Source: Candidatus Rokuibacteriota bacterium
GTDB taxonomy: Bacteria; Methylomirabilota; Methylomirabilia; Rokubacteriales; CSP1-6
Length of the DNA: 35,528 bases
Reading direction: 5' to 3'
NCBI GenBank assembly: GCA_003220675.1
Contig: QHTD01000060.1
Span: 1-35,528 of the forward strand
Shown: positions 26,435-35,528 of the stretch, piece by piece
Layout: each line of letters starts with the position of its first letter
Position numbering within the stretch: the first letter of the stretch is position 1
Translations under genes and position numbers: made by a program
Notes under the pieces: model-generated
Told to the model about the DNA's origin: nothing
Seen by the model: only the letters and a program-made list of their open reading frames with translations
Database searches by the model: none

Positions 26435-26905
26435 TCACCGACGGGCGCGCGCAAGCGGACGCGCGCGCGCGAGCGCCGCGAGCGCGTCGAGCCCGAGCAA
26501 GTAGCTCTGCGTGCCGAAGCCCGAGATCTGGCCGCGCGCGACGGCGGCGATCACCGAGTGGCGGCGAAACTCTTCGCGCCCGTGCACGTTGGAGAGGTGA
26601 ACTTCGACGACCGGGAGCTTGATGGAGGCGACGGCGTCCCGCAGCGCGATCGAGTAGTGAGTGTACGCGCCGGGGTTGAGGATGACGCCGCCGAAGCCCG
26701 CGCCCTCCGCCGACTGTAGCCAGTCGACCAGCTGGCCTTCGACGTTCGACTGACGGCACTCGACGCGCATGCCTCGGCGCCGGGCGTGCTCGCGGATCAG
26801 GCGGTCGAGTTGCGCGAGCGTCACGCGCCCGTAGACCGACGGCTCCCGCGAGCCGAGGAGGTTGAGGTTGGGACCGTGCAGCACGAGCGCTGCTCGCACG
26901 CTCAT
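26435..26905 (-). CDS. aroQ: Type II 3-dehydroquinate dehydratase
   Basis: [66 protein letters not shown]. Confidence 0.96.
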   Translation of the reverse strand: MSVRAALVLHGPNLNLLGSREPSVYGRVTLAQLDRLIREHARRRGMRVECRQSNVEGQLVDWLQSAEGAGFGGVILNPGAYTHYSIALRDAVASIKLPVVEVHLSNVHGREEFRRHSVIAAVARGQISGFGTQSYLLGLDALAALARARPLARARR

Positions 26906-26939
26906 GGCGGGCAGGATAGCACGGCGGTGCGCGCGCGAA

Positions 26940-27671
26940 TCAGCGCCCGCCGAGCGGGGCGAGGAGCCAGTCGGACAACGCGAACAGGGCCAGGCCCGCG
27001 AAGACCGTCCAGCCCAGCGCGGGGCCGCCCTCCCGGTTCACTTCCGGAATCAGGTCCGACGCGGCCACGTAGATCGTGACGCCGGCGGACACGGCGAGCG
27101 CATACCCCACGTGGTGCTCGGCGACGAAGCCGGTCGCGATCGCGCCGGCGATCGTCAGCGCGCCGAGCGTCGCACCCGCGCCGACCGCCGCCGCGCGCGA
27201 GTGCCCGCCGGCGAGCATGATCGACGCGATCGTGAAGCCCTCGGGCACCTTGTGGAGGAAGACGGCCATGGAGAGGAGCGCGCCGAGCGCGGGGCCGATC
27301 ATGAAGCCGGCGGCGATCGCGACGCCGTCGAAGAGCGTGTGCACGCCGAGGCCGAGCAGCGCGAGCCAGCCCGCCGCGGGATCGAGGAGCGCCTCGGGAT
27401 GCACCTCTTCGCCGAAGTGGAAGTGGGGCGCGACCGTGTGCTCGAAGAGGTGAATGCCGAAGTAGCCGATGAGGACGAAGAGGAAGGCGTGCGGGATGTT
27501 AGCGCTCTCGGGCAGCATCCGGACGAATGCCGCCGCGAGCATGAAGCCGGCCCCGGCGGCGACGAAGTACCGGAGCGGCGCCTGCCCCTTCCGGTGGGCG
27601 GTCACGACGAGCACGGCGCCCGCGAGATCGGCGGCCGCCGCGACCGTCGCGAAGGTCAGGTATGCTAACAT
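26940..27671 (-). CDS. ZIP-family metal transporter
   Basis: [17 protein letters not shown] and [18 protein letters not shown] with His motifs. ATG start at 27669-27671 preferred to the track's GTG at 27677. Confidence 0.9.
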   Translation of the reverse strand: MLAYLTFATVAAAADLAGAVLVVTAHRKGQAPLRYFVAAGAGFMLAAAFVRMLPESANIPHAFLFVLIGYFGIHLFEHTVAPHFHFGEEVHPEALLDPAAGWLALLGLGVHTLFDGVAIAAGFMIGPALGALLSMAVFLHKVPEGFTIASIMLAGGHSRAAAVGAGATLGALTIAGAIATGFVAEHHVGYALAVSAGVTIYVAASDLIPEVNREGGPALGWTVFAGLALFALSDWLLAPLGGR

Positions 27672-27688
27672 GGTCACGCGAGCATAGC

Positions 27689-29383
27689 ATGGTCATCGCA
27701 GCGCTTCTTCGCCGTCTCGGCGAGATCCTGGTCCAGGAACGCCTGACCACCCCTGACGTCGTGGAGGAAGCCCTCGCGCGCGCCAAGACGACCGGCGAGC
27801 GCCTGGGCGAGGCGCTCGTGGCGCTCGGCGCGGTCAAGAGCGAGGAGGTGCTGCGTGCGCTCGCGCAGCAGCAGAACCTCGCCTATCTGTCCCGCGACGA
27901 GCTGCCGTCGCCGCTGCCCATCGTCAAGAACCTCTCGGCAAAGTACCTCCGGCAGTACGCCGTGTGCCCCGTGAGCGTCGAGAACGGCCAGCTGACCGTC
28001 GCCACGGCCGACCCGCTGAACCCGGTCGTCGTGGACGACCTCCGCCAGTTCACCGGGCTCGCGGTGAAGCTGGTCGTCAGCTCCGCGGAGGCGATCACCG
28101 AGGCGATCGACCGGACGTACGACGGAGCGGCCACGCCGCTCCAACGGATCGTCGACGGCATGGAAGACGAGCGCAAGGGTGAAGGCGAGGAGGACGTCAA
28201 CCAGCTCCGTGACATGGCGTTCGAGGCGCCGGTCGTCCGGCTCGTGAACCTCCTCATCGAGAATGCGATCGCCGCCCAGGCCTCGGACATCCATATCGAG
28301 CCCTTCGAGGACACGCTCCGGATCCGCTACCGCCTGGACGGCATCCTGTTCGACCAGGAGGCGCCGCCGCGGCGACTGCAGGCCGCGGTGACCTCGCGCA
28401 TCAAGCTCATGGCGGAGATGAACATCGCCGAGCGGCGGCTGCCCCAGGACGGGCGCATCCGCGTGACGGTCCCCGGCCGGCGGGTGGACATCCGCGTCTC
28501 CACGATCCCGACCGTGCATGGCGAGTCGATCGTCATGCGGCTGCTCGACCGCTCGAGCGTGTTCCTGGCGCTCGAGAAGCTCGGCTTCGCGCCGGGCACG
28601 CTCCGGCACTTCGAGTCGCTCATCAAGCGCCCGCACGGTATCGTGCTCGTCACCGGGCCGACGGGCTCCGGCAAGACGACGACGCTCTACGGGGCGCTCG
28701 ACAAGATCAACTTGCCCGACCGAAAGATCATCACGGTCGAGGACCCGGTCGAATATCAGCTCAAGGGCGTCAACCAAATCCCCGTGAAGCCGAAGATCGG
28801 GCTCACGTTCGCCACGGGGCTCCGGCACATCGTCCGGCAGGACCCGGACGTGATCCTCATCGGCGAGATCCGCGACCTCGAGACCGCGGAGATCGCTATC
28901 CAGGCGGCGCTCACCGGCCACATGGTCTTCTCGACGCTCCACACGAACGACGCGCCCGGCGCGATCACGCGACTGCAAGATATGGGCGTGGAGGCCTATC
29001 TGGTCGCCTCCGTGCTCGAAGGCGTGCTCGCCCAGCGGCTCGTGCGGCGGATCTGCACCGCCTGCCGCGTCCCCGACACGCCCAGCGCCGCCGACCTCGA
29101 GGCGCTCGGGATCGAGGGGGCAGCGGACCGGCAACTCTACCGCGGACGTGGCTGCGACGAGTGCCGCGGGACCGGCTACCGCGGGCGCACCGGCATCTAC
29201 GAGCTGTTCCCGATCACCGAAGAGGCGCGTAGCCTCATCCTACGGCGCGCGCCGACCCGCGACATCCGTCGCCACGCGATCGAGGGGGGCATGGTCACCC
29301 TCCGGATGGACGGCTGGCTCAAGGCCGGCGAGGGCGTGACGACCGTCGAGGAAATCCTCCGCGTCACCCAGGAAGACGCCTAG
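27689..29383 (+). CDS. gspE: Type II secretion ATPase GspE
   Basis: ASDIHIEPFEDTLRIRYRLDG, Walker A GPTGSGKTTTLYGAL, RHIVRQDPDVILIGEIRDLETAEIAIQAALTGHMVFSTLHTNDA, zinc motif CTAC...CDEC. Confidence 0.95.
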   Translation: MVIAALLRRLGEILVQERLTTPDVVEEALARAKTTGERLGEALVALGAVKSEEVLRALAQQQNLAYLSRDELPSPLPIVKNLSAKYLRQYAVCPVSVENGQLTVATADPLNPVVVDDLRQFTGLAVKLVVSSAEAITEAIDRTYDGAATPLQRIVDGMEDERKGEGEEDVNQLRDMAFEAPVVRLVNLLIENAIAAQASDIHIEPFEDTLRIRYRLDGILFDQEAPPRRLQAAVTSRIKLMAEMNIAERRLPQDGRIRVTVPGRRVDIRVSTIPTVHGESIVMRLLDRSSVFLALEKLGFAPGTLRHFESLIKRPHGIVLVTGPTGSGKTTTLYGALDKINLPDRKIITVEDPVEYQLKGVNQIPVKPKIGLTFATGLRHIVRQDPDVILIGEIRDLETAEIAIQAALTGHMVFSTLHTNDAPGAITRLQDMGVEAYLVASVLEGVLAQRLVRRICTACRVPDTPSAADLEALGIEGAADRQLYRGRGCDECRGTGYRGRTGIYELFPITEEARSLILRRAPTRDIRRHAIEGGMVTLRMDGWLKAGEGVTTVEEILRVTQEDA

Positions 29384-29388
29384 TCCAG

Positions 29389-30660
29389 ATGCCCGTCTTC
29401 GTCTATCAGGCGGCCGACCGACGGGGCCAGACCATCGACGGCGTGATGGAGGCGCCCGACGCGCGGGCCGTCGTCGAGCGCCTCCAGAAAGATTCCTACT
29501 TCCCGATCCGCGTGGTCCCCCACGCCGAGCGCGCGCGCTGGCTCGCGTTCGGCCTCTCCGCGCGCGTCGGCCAGCGTGACCTGCTCGCGCTCACCCAGCA
29601 GCTCGCGACTCTGGTCGAGGCGGCGCTCCCGCTCGACCGCGCGCTGGCGATCCAGGAGGAGCTCGCGCCCAACCCGCGCGTGAAGGCGATCGTCGGCGAT
29701 CTGCTCAACAGCGTACGCGGCGGCTCATCGCTCAGCGAGGCGCTCGCCAAGCACCACCCCCGCCCGTTCTCGCGCCTGTACATCAACATGGTACGTGCGG
29801 GCGAGAAGGGCGGCGTCCTCGAGGTCACGCTGCGGCGCCTCGCCGAGTTCCTCGAGTCGCGCGCCGCGTTCACCGAGGCGCTCGTCTCGGCGCTCGCCTA
29901 CCCCGTGGTGATCTTCTCGGTCGGCATCGGCGCAATCGTGTTCCTCATGACGTTCGTGATCCCGCGCTTCGCCACGATCTTCGCCGACCTCGGCCAGGCC
30001 GTGCCGCTCCCGACGCAGATATTGTTGTCGGTCAGCGCGGGCTTCCAGCACTACTGGTGGGTGCTGCTCCTCGCGATCCTCGCGACGGTCCTCGCGTGGC
30101 GGGTGTCGACGGGGACGCCCGAGGGCCGCCTCGCGTGGGACCAGACGGTGCTCCGGCTTCCGCTCATCGGGCGGCTCGCGATGCGGGTGGAGACGGCGCG
30201 CTTCGCGCGCACGCTCGGCACGATGCTCAAGAGCGGCGTGCCGGTCATGGGCGCGCTCGCCGTCGTCGGCGACATGATGACCAACCAGGCGATCGGCCGC
30301 GCCATCGGGCGGCTGGCCGACGGCGTGACGCGCGGCGGCACGATCGCGGCGGGGATGCAGGCCGAGGGCAAGTTCCCCGCGCTCGCGGTGCACATGGTGC
30401 GTGTCGGCGAGGAGACCGGGCGGCTCGAGGAGATGCTTCTCAAGGTGGCCGACACCTTCGAGAACGACGTGCGCATCGAGCTCAAACGGGTGCTCGGGCT
30501 CCTCGAGCCCGCCATCATCCTCGGCATGGGGGTGCTCGTGGCGTTCATCGTGGTGGCGCCACGCCCGTGCCCCGCCGCGATCACTCGCCGGAATTCTTCA
30601 TGTCCGCGATCAGAGCCGTTGCAACCGTCCGGAGCCGGGGGCAACGGGGGTTCACGCTGA
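29389..30660 (+). CDS. gspF: Type II secretion inner-membrane protein GspF, with atypical C-terminus
   Basis: FVYQAADRRGQTIDGVMEAPDARAVVERLQ...ALTQQLATLVEAALPLDRAL; ends VLVAFIVVAPRPCPAAITRRNSS... overlapping gspG by 61 bp. Confidence 0.92.
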   Translation: MPVFVYQAADRRGQTIDGVMEAPDARAVVERLQKDSYFPIRVVPHAERARWLAFGLSARVGQRDLLALTQQLATLVEAALPLDRALAIQEELAPNPRVKAIVGDLLNSVRGGSSLSEALAKHHPRPFSRLYINMVRAGEKGGVLEVTLRRLAEFLESRAAFTEALVSALAYPVVIFSVGIGAIVFLMTFVIPRFATIFADLGQAVPLPTQILLSVSAGFQHYWWVLLLAILATVLAWRVSTGTPEGRLAWDQTVLRLPLIGRLAMRVETARFARTLGTMLKSGVPVMGALAVVGDMMTNQAIGRAIGRLADGVTRGGTIAAGMQAEGKFPALAVHMVRVGEETGRLEEMLLKVADTFENDVRIELKRVLGLLEPAIILGMGVLVAFIVVAPRPCPAAITRRNSSCPRSEPLQPSGAGGNGGSR

Positions 30661-31058
30661 TCGAGCTGCTCGTTGTCATCATCGTGCTGGGGCTGCTCGT
30701 GGGCCTGGTGGGCCCGCGCCTGTTCGGGCGCGTCGGCCAGTCCAAGCAGGCGGCGGCGCGAGCCCAGATCGAACTGCTCGGCGCCGGGCTCGACCAGTAT
30801 CGGCTCGACGCCGGCTCCTACCCGACGACAAGCCAGGGCCTCGACGCGCTCCAGAGGAATCCGGGCGTGGCCAACTGGAACGGCCCGTATCTCAAGAAGG
30901 CCGTACCCAAGGACCCGTGGGGCAACGCTTACAAGTACCGCTGCTGCCCGGGCCAGCACGGCGACTACGACCTCTGGTCCGAGGGCGGCGACGGGCAGCC
31001 GGGCGGGGAAGGCGAGAACGCCGACATCACGTCATGGGACGCGAGCGCGCAGCAGTAG
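30600..31058 (+). CDS. gspG: Type II secretion major pseudopilin GspG
   Basis: QRGFTLIELLVVIIVLGLLVGLVGPRLFGRVGQSKQAAARAQIELLGAGLDQYRLDAGSYPTTSQGLDAL...DPWGNAYKYRCCPGQHGDYDLWSEGGDG. Confidence 0.95.
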   Translation: MSAIRAVATVRSRGQRGFTLIELLVVIIVLGLLVGLVGPRLFGRVGQSKQAAARAQIELLGAGLDQYRLDAGSYPTTSQGLDALQRNPGVANWNGPYLKKAVPKDPWGNAYKYRCCPGQHGDYDLWSEGGDGQPGGEGENADITSWDASAQQ

Positions 31059-31486
31059 CATCGCGCGGCTTCACGCTCCTCGAGGTCGTCGTCACGCTGC
31101 TCGTCATCGTGGTCGCCGTCGGGCTCGTCGGCCCGTCGATCGGCCGTAGCACTCAGGCCATCCGGACGCGCGCGGAGGTCGCAGGGTTCGCCGCGTTCTT
31201 CCGGCACGCGCGCGAGCAGGCGATCACCCGCCGGGAGCCCCAGCGCGTCGTGGTCGAGCCGGACGCGCACCGGTTGACAGTCGTGGTCGGCGAGGAAACC
31301 ATCCGCCAGAAGCGTGTCTTCTCGGAGCACCTGACCATCGAGCCGGCGTCGCCCGCGACGCTCGTCGTCCGCTTCGAGCCCGAGGGGACGTCGAGCGGCG
31401 GCGCGTTCCGCCTCACCTCGGGCGCCACGACCTACCGCGTGACCGTGGACGCGGCCACCGGCCGCGTGCGGAGCGTCCGCGAGTGA
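31034..31486 (+). CDS. gspH: Type II secretion minor pseudopilin GspH
   Basis: SRGFTLLEVVVTLLVIVVAVGLVGPSIGRSTQAIRTRAEVAGFAAFFRHAREQAI; ATG 31034, overlapping gspG. Confidence 0.87.
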   Translation: MGRERAAVASRGFTLLEVVVTLLVIVVAVGLVGPSIGRSTQAIRTRAEVAGFAAFFRHAREQAITRREPQRVVVEPDAHRLTVVVGEETIRQKRVFSEHLTIEPASPATLVVRFEPEGTSSGGAFRLTSGATTYRVTVDAATGRVRSVRE

Positions 31487-32073
31487 GCGGCGTCACCACG
31501 GTGCGGCGCGAGGCGGGTGGCTGGGGATGCGCCCCCGCGCCGGGCTCGGAGGCACCCCTCCGAGACCCGTGTAGTCAGCGCGCGGGCGCCGCACCGCGCA
31601 GGGCCCGACGCGGCGCACTTGAGAGCCGTCGTGGTCGAGGAGGGGTGCCCCGAGCCCGGCGCGGGGGCGCCATTCCCTCACGCCGCGAGGGCGGGTTCAC
31701 GCTGCTCGAGGTACTCGTCGCCTTCACGATCCTGAGCCTCGCGGTGGTCGCGGCGATCCAGGGGTTTGCGGGGGGATTGCGGCTGCTCCGCCTGGCGGGC
31801 GAGCACCAGCAGGCGATCCTGCTCGCCGACCAGAAGATCCGCGAAGTCGTCACGCCGGCCGAGGCGCGACAGGAAGAGGTCGAGGGCGCGTACAAGTGGG
31901 AGCGGACAATCACGATCGTTCCGACGCCCGAGCTCAGCCGGACACCCGCCACCGAGATGTGGCACCTCTACCTGATCACGGTGAAGGTGAGCTGGGGCGA
32001 CACGCGTTCGATCGAACTCGCCACGCTACGCTCCTCGGCCCAACCGCCGGAGACGCCGGGAGCCCGCCCGTGA
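31483..32073 (+). CDS. gspI: Type II secretion minor pseudopilin GspI (start uncertain: GTG 31483 or GTG 31645)
   Basis: GGFTLLEVLVAFTILSLAVVAAIQGFAGGLRLLRLAGEHQQAILLADQKI; upstream 70 codons cover an inverted-repeat element. Confidence 0.83.
   Translation: MSGVTTVRREAGGWGCAPAPGSEAPLRDPCSQRAGAAPRRARRGALESRRGRGGVPRARRGGAIPSRREGGFTLLEVLVAFTILSLAVVAAIQGFAGGLRLLRLAGEHQQAILLADQKIREVVTPAEARQEEVEGAYKWERTITIVPTPELSRTPATEMWHLYLITVKVSWGDTRSIELATLRSSAQPPETPGARP
31525..31676. repeat. ~150-bp element bounded by ~37-bp imperfect inverted repeats at the gspH/gspI junction
   Basis: GGATGCGCCCCCGCGCCGGGCTCGGAGGCACCCCTCC (31525-31561) versus GGAGGGGTGCCCCGAGCCCGGCGCGGGGGCGCCATTCC (31639-31676). Confidence 0.85.
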
Positions 32074-32684
32074 CGCGCGGTCCGCGCGGCTTCACGCTGC
32101 TCGAGGTGCTCATCGCGCTGGCGATCGTCGGTGCGCTCCTCGTGATCGCCCTCGGCGGCATGCGCGTGGCGCTCGGCGCGTGGCGCCAAGGCGAGGACCG
32201 CGCCGAGGCGTACCAGCACGTGCGCGGCGTCGCGCTCTCGCTGGCGCGCACCGTGGGCTCGGCGCATCCATACTCGGCACCACGCGGCGAGGCGCCGGAC
32301 TCGGTGCTCCTGTTCTCCGGGAGCGAGACACGTCTCGAATTCGTCGCACAGGCGCCGCCGGCGCCGTTTCCCGTCCCCATCGCCTTCACCGCGGTCGTCG
32401 TCGCGTTCGACGAGAGCGTGGAGCGTCCCGGGCTCGTCATCCGGCAGCGCGCGCTGCCGAACCGGAACCCGTTCTCCGAGGCGGAGGTCGCCTTCCACGA
32501 CCCGACGGTCACGTCGCTCGCCCTGGGGTACATGGACGAGAGCGGCAATTTTCGGGATACGTGGGACGGCGCGCAAGACAAGACCCTCCCGCGCGCCGTC
32601 CGCATCACGGTCAGCACCACGCTCAACGGTCAGACCCAAACGCTGCCGCCACTGACCGTCTCGCTCCGCGTGGGGACCGAATGA
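32070..32684 (+). CDS. gspJ: Type II secretion minor pseudopilin GspJ
   Basis: PRGFTLLEVLIALAIVGALLVIALGGMRVALGAWR; GTG 32070 overlapping gspI stop. Confidence 0.88.
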   Translation: MTRGPRGFTLLEVLIALAIVGALLVIALGGMRVALGAWRQGEDRAEAYQHVRGVALSLARTVGSAHPYSAPRGEAPDSVLLFSGSETRLEFVAQAPPAPFPVPIAFTAVVVAFDESVERPGLVIRQRALPNRNPFSEAEVAFHDPTVTSLALGYMDESGNFRDTWDGAQDKTLPRAVRITVSTTLNGQTQTLPPLTVSLRVGTE

Positions 32685-33610
32685 GGACCGAGCGCGGGGT
32701 CGCGCTGATCGTCGTCCTCCTCGTGATGGCGCTCGTGGGCGTCGTCGGCGCCGAGTTCGCCTACTCGATGCGGCTCGAGGCCTCCGCCGTCCGCGCGTAC
32801 AAAGACCAGATCCGTGCCAGCCACCTGGCCGAAGCGGCGGTCGCGCAGGCCCTGCGCGAGGTCGTCGGCGACTCCGCGTACGTCACCCCCGACGAGCACG
32901 GGCTGCTCACCTTCTACACGCGCGACGGGCTCCCGCTGCCGCAGCTGCCCCGGGAGAAAGTGGACTTCGGGGGCGGCCAGTACTCGTACCGGCTCTCCGA
33001 CGAGGAGGCACGGATCAACCTCAACACCTCGACCCCCGATCGCATCGACCGCCTCCTGAACTTCTGCCTGGGGCTCGACAAGAGCGACCGAGACGTCATC
33101 GGCGACTCCCTCCAGGACTGGCGCGACGCGAACGAAGCGCACAGGCTCAACGGCGCCGAGAGCGAGGACTTCTACCTGAAGCTCCCGCTGCCCTACCGCG
33201 CGCACAACGCCAACCTCGAGTCGGTCACCGAGCTCCTGCAGATCCATGGCGTGCTCGAGAAGCCGGCGATCTTCTACGGCACGGAGGAACGGCCGGGCCT
33301 CCGGGACGTCGTGACCGTGAAGACCCCAGGCCAGGTCAACATCAATACCGCGACGCCGTGCGCGATGCAGGCGCTCGGCCTTTCGGACGCTGAGATCAGC
33401 GAGATCATGCAGTCGCGCAGCCTCGCCCCCTACACGACCCCCGGCCGGTTCGGCGGTCGGGGGTTCCGCGCTACGACGCAGACCTTCCGGATCGAGGCGC
33501 AGGGAATCGTCGACGGGCGCGTCGCCGCACGGGTCAGCGCCATCGTCCAGAAGCGGCCGCAGGGCACCCCCCCCACCGTCCCCATCCTCGAGTGGTCCAC
33601 CCTGCGCTGA
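32681..33610 (+). CDS. gspK: Type II secretion minor pseudopilin GspK
   Basis: RGVALIVVLLVMALVGVVGAEFAYSMRLEASAVRAYKDQIRASHLAEAAV, LNLNT-like INLNTSTPDRI, GQVNINTATPCAMQALGL. Confidence 0.9.
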   Translation: MRTERGVALIVVLLVMALVGVVGAEFAYSMRLEASAVRAYKDQIRASHLAEAAVAQALREVVGDSAYVTPDEHGLLTFYTRDGLPLPQLPREKVDFGGGQYSYRLSDEEARINLNTSTPDRIDRLLNFCLGLDKSDRDVIGDSLQDWRDANEAHRLNGAESEDFYLKLPLPYRAHNANLESVTELLQIHGVLEKPAIFYGTEERPGLRDVVTVKTPGQVNINTATPCAMQALGLSDAEISEIMQSRSLAPYTTPGRFGGRGFRATTQTFRIEAQGIVDGRVAARVSAIVQKRPQGTPPTVPILEWSTLR

Positions 33611-33673
33611 GCGGGTTGGAATCGCGCGGAAACTGCCGGATTTCGTGGTAAATTTCGCGCAGACCTTATAACG

Positions 33674-35191
33674 ATGAGACTCGGACCAGTGAGGCTCGCC
33701 GTCGTCCTTCTCGGCGACCGGCTCAGTGGGGCGGTCGTCCAGCAAAATCGCGTGGATACGTTCGTCATCGACGCCGAGACCCCGGCCGCGGCGCTCCGTG
33801 CGGAGTTGGACGCGCGCGGGCTCGCGCCCCGGAGCGTGTCAGTTGGCTTGGCCCGCACGGTTGTGGTTGTCAAGCCAATCGACCTCCCGCCGGTCGTGGG
33901 TAAGCTGCGGGAGATGGTCAGGTTCGAGCTCGACCGCCACCTGCCCTTCCCCGCGGACGACGCGCCGTTCGACTTCCTCCCGTTGCCGCCGGACGGCGAG
34001 GTCGGGCAGCCGACGAGCGAGACGAAACGCGTGCTCATCGCCGCGGCGGACCGGCGCGTGGTGGACACTGCCCTGCGCCTCGCCGAGGAGGCGAAGCTGC
34101 GACCAGTCTCGATCACGGTGGCGGCCCACGATCTCCTCGCCCTCGTCAAGACGGCCCGCCGCCAGCACGTCGCGTGGCTCCACCGGTGCGGCGACACCGC
34201 GGATGTGCTGCTCCTGGATGGCCCCACCCTCGTGCTGAGCCGCAGCGTGCGCGCGACGGACGAGGCGGAGGTCGCCGCCGAGGCTCTCCGAAGCTTCACC
34301 GTCGCCCGCTGGCGGGCGTGCGATGCGATCTGGGTCTCCGGCGACCAGGCCGACGCGCTCACGGCTGCGCTCCTCCCGCTCGGCGCGCCGGTCACGCGCC
34401 CGCCCTACACGCCGCGCGCGGAGCGGCGCCTCGCCGCGATCACGGAGGAACCGCGTGGCGAGCGCGAGCTCGCCGTCGCCGTCGCGTCCGGCCGGGGCAT
34501 TCGACCGCTGGACCTGATCCCGCCCGCGCTGCGTCGGCGGCGGCTCACCCGCTCGCAGTGGATCACGGTGGGAGTGCTCGCGGCGTCCGTCGTCCTGTCG
34601 ATCGCCGCGCTGCTGGTCCCGGGCTACCGCGAGCACCGCCGGCTCGAGACGCTGAGCGGGGAGATCGGGCGCATCGACTCCGGGGTCCGCAGCGTCGAGC
34701 GCATCGTCGCGGAGCTCGAGCGCAAGCGCCAGCTCCTCGCCGCCGTCCAGAACATCGAGGCGAGTGCGATCAGGCCCCTGCCCCTGCTCCGCGAGCTGAC
34801 CGAGATCCTGCCCGGCGATGCCTGGCTCACGATGCTCTCCTTGGATGCCAAGGGCGTCGAGTTGACCGGCCAGGCGGCGCAGGCGAGCGCGCTGATCCCG
34901 CTCCTCGAGAACTCGCCCCTGCTCGAGCGCGTCGAGTTCGCGTCACCCGTCACGCGAGGCCGCGACAGAGAGCAGTTCCGTATTCGCGCCGCGTGGGAGG
35001 CCCGGCGCCCGGCGGCAGCGCCCGCAGCCGTTACCCCCGCCGGCCCACGGGCGCCCGAGTCCCCGGCGGCGACGCGCCCCAAGCGCGACGAGGCGGACGA
35101 GGAGCTACCGGCGCTCGGGGGAACCCCCACCCCGCCGCGGCCGGCTCCCGGCACACCACCGCGCGTTCCCCCAGGAGTCCGCCGTCCATGA
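33674..35191 (+). CDS. gspL: GspL-like protein: PilM-type actin-like domain plus PilN-type TM/periplasmic domain
   Basis: VGLARTVVVVKPIDLPPVVGKLREMVRFELDRHLPFPADDAPFDF; later TM ITVGVLAASVVLSIAALLVPGY and PilN-like LPLLRELTEILPGDAWLTMLSLD. Confidence 0.83.
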   Translation: MRLGPVRLAVVLLGDRLSGAVVQQNRVDTFVIDAETPAAALRAELDARGLAPRSVSVGLARTVVVVKPIDLPPVVGKLREMVRFELDRHLPFPADDAPFDFLPLPPDGEVGQPTSETKRVLIAAADRRVVDTALRLAEEAKLRPVSITVAAHDLLALVKTARRQHVAWLHRCGDTADVLLLDGPTLVLSRSVRATDEAEVAAEALRSFTVARWRACDAIWVSGDQADALTAALLPLGAPVTRPPYTPRAERRLAAITEEPRGERELAVAVASGRGIRPLDLIPPALRRRRLTRSQWITVGVLAASVVLSIAALLVPGYREHRRLETLSGEIGRIDSGVRSVERIVAELERKRQLLAAVQNIEASAIRPLPLLRELTEILPGDAWLTMLSLDAKGVELTGQAAQASALIPLLENSPLLERVEFASPVTRGRDREQFRIRAAWEARRPAAAPAAVTPAGPRAPESPAATRPKRDEADEELPALGGTPTPPRPAPGTPPRVPPGVRRP

Positions 35192-35528
35192 TGGCCAACC
35201 TCTCGCGGCGCGAACGGACGGTCATCGCGGCGGGGCTTCTCGTCGGGATTCTGCTCGGCGGCTGGTCGTTCGTGGTCGAGCCGATCCTCGAGTCGAACCG
35301 CCGCGCCGGCGAGCTGGTGCCCGCGCGCGAGCAGATGCTGGAAAAGAGGCGCGACCTGATCGCGCGCAAGGGCGTGATCGAAGCCGAGCTCCGGAGCTTG
35401 ACCGAGCGGCTCAACGCCGTCTCCGCGCGGTTCCTCACGTCGGCGACGCCCGCGGTCGCCGCGTCGGAGCTACAGAAGCTCGTCAAGGAGATGGCCGCCC
35501 AGGCCAATACCGAGGTCCGCAGCGAGCG
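35188..35528 (+). CDS. gspM: GspM-like protein, truncated by window end
   Basis: Own translation: MMANLSRRERTVIAAGLLVGILLGGWSFVVEPILESNRRAGELVPAREQMLEKRRDLI...; position after gspL. Confidence 0.78.
   Translation, partial: MMANLSRRERTVIAAGLLVGILLGGWSFVVEPILESNRRAGELVPAREQMLEKRRDLIARKGVIEAELRSLTERLNAVSARFLTSATPAVAASELQKLVKEMAAQANTEVRSE

Noticed and set aside
1-35528. CRISPR arrays, tRNA/rRNA genes, prophage or known anti-phage defence systems
   Set aside because: No regularly spaced short repeats, no cloverleaf or rRNA sequence recognised, and no phage structural or canonical defence proteins among the ORFs.

Overview
High-GC bacterial chromosomal window with ordinary metabolic content and no plasmid or phage block. 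From left to right it contains: (i) a minus-strand cobalamin salvage/transport operon (cobU-cobT-cobB-btuF-btuC-btuD-second btuF-like) headed by a clear cobalamin riboswitch; (ii) a Tat-like MBL-fold hydrolase, a DedA-rhodanese membrane protein with an in-frame TGA in the rhodanese active-site loop, and CNBD, S4, DUF3047-like and ferritin-like genes; (iii) an IS110-family transposase with a ~290-bp 5' non-coding region, the expected place for a bridge RNA, apparently inserted into a palindromic repeat; (iv) a gamma-glutamyltransferase, a peptide-type ABC transporter and two E1 dehydrogenase subunits; (v) cobC/cobS, DUF1326-like, Yip1-like, acyl-CoA carboxylase, an unusual ECF sigma factor with a C-terminal extracytoplasmic domain, aroQ and a ZIP transporter; (vi) a type II secretion operon gspE-F-G-H-I-J-K-L-M, cut by the window end. 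The most notable observations are the candidate selenocysteine TGA in the DedA-rhodanese protein, the sigma-factor/secreted-domain fusion, the IS110 element inside a palindrome with a candidate bridge RNA, and a family of GC-rich palindromic elements, some inserted in frame in coding genes. All calls come from reading the sequence and recalled family knowledge; no searches or folding programs were run.
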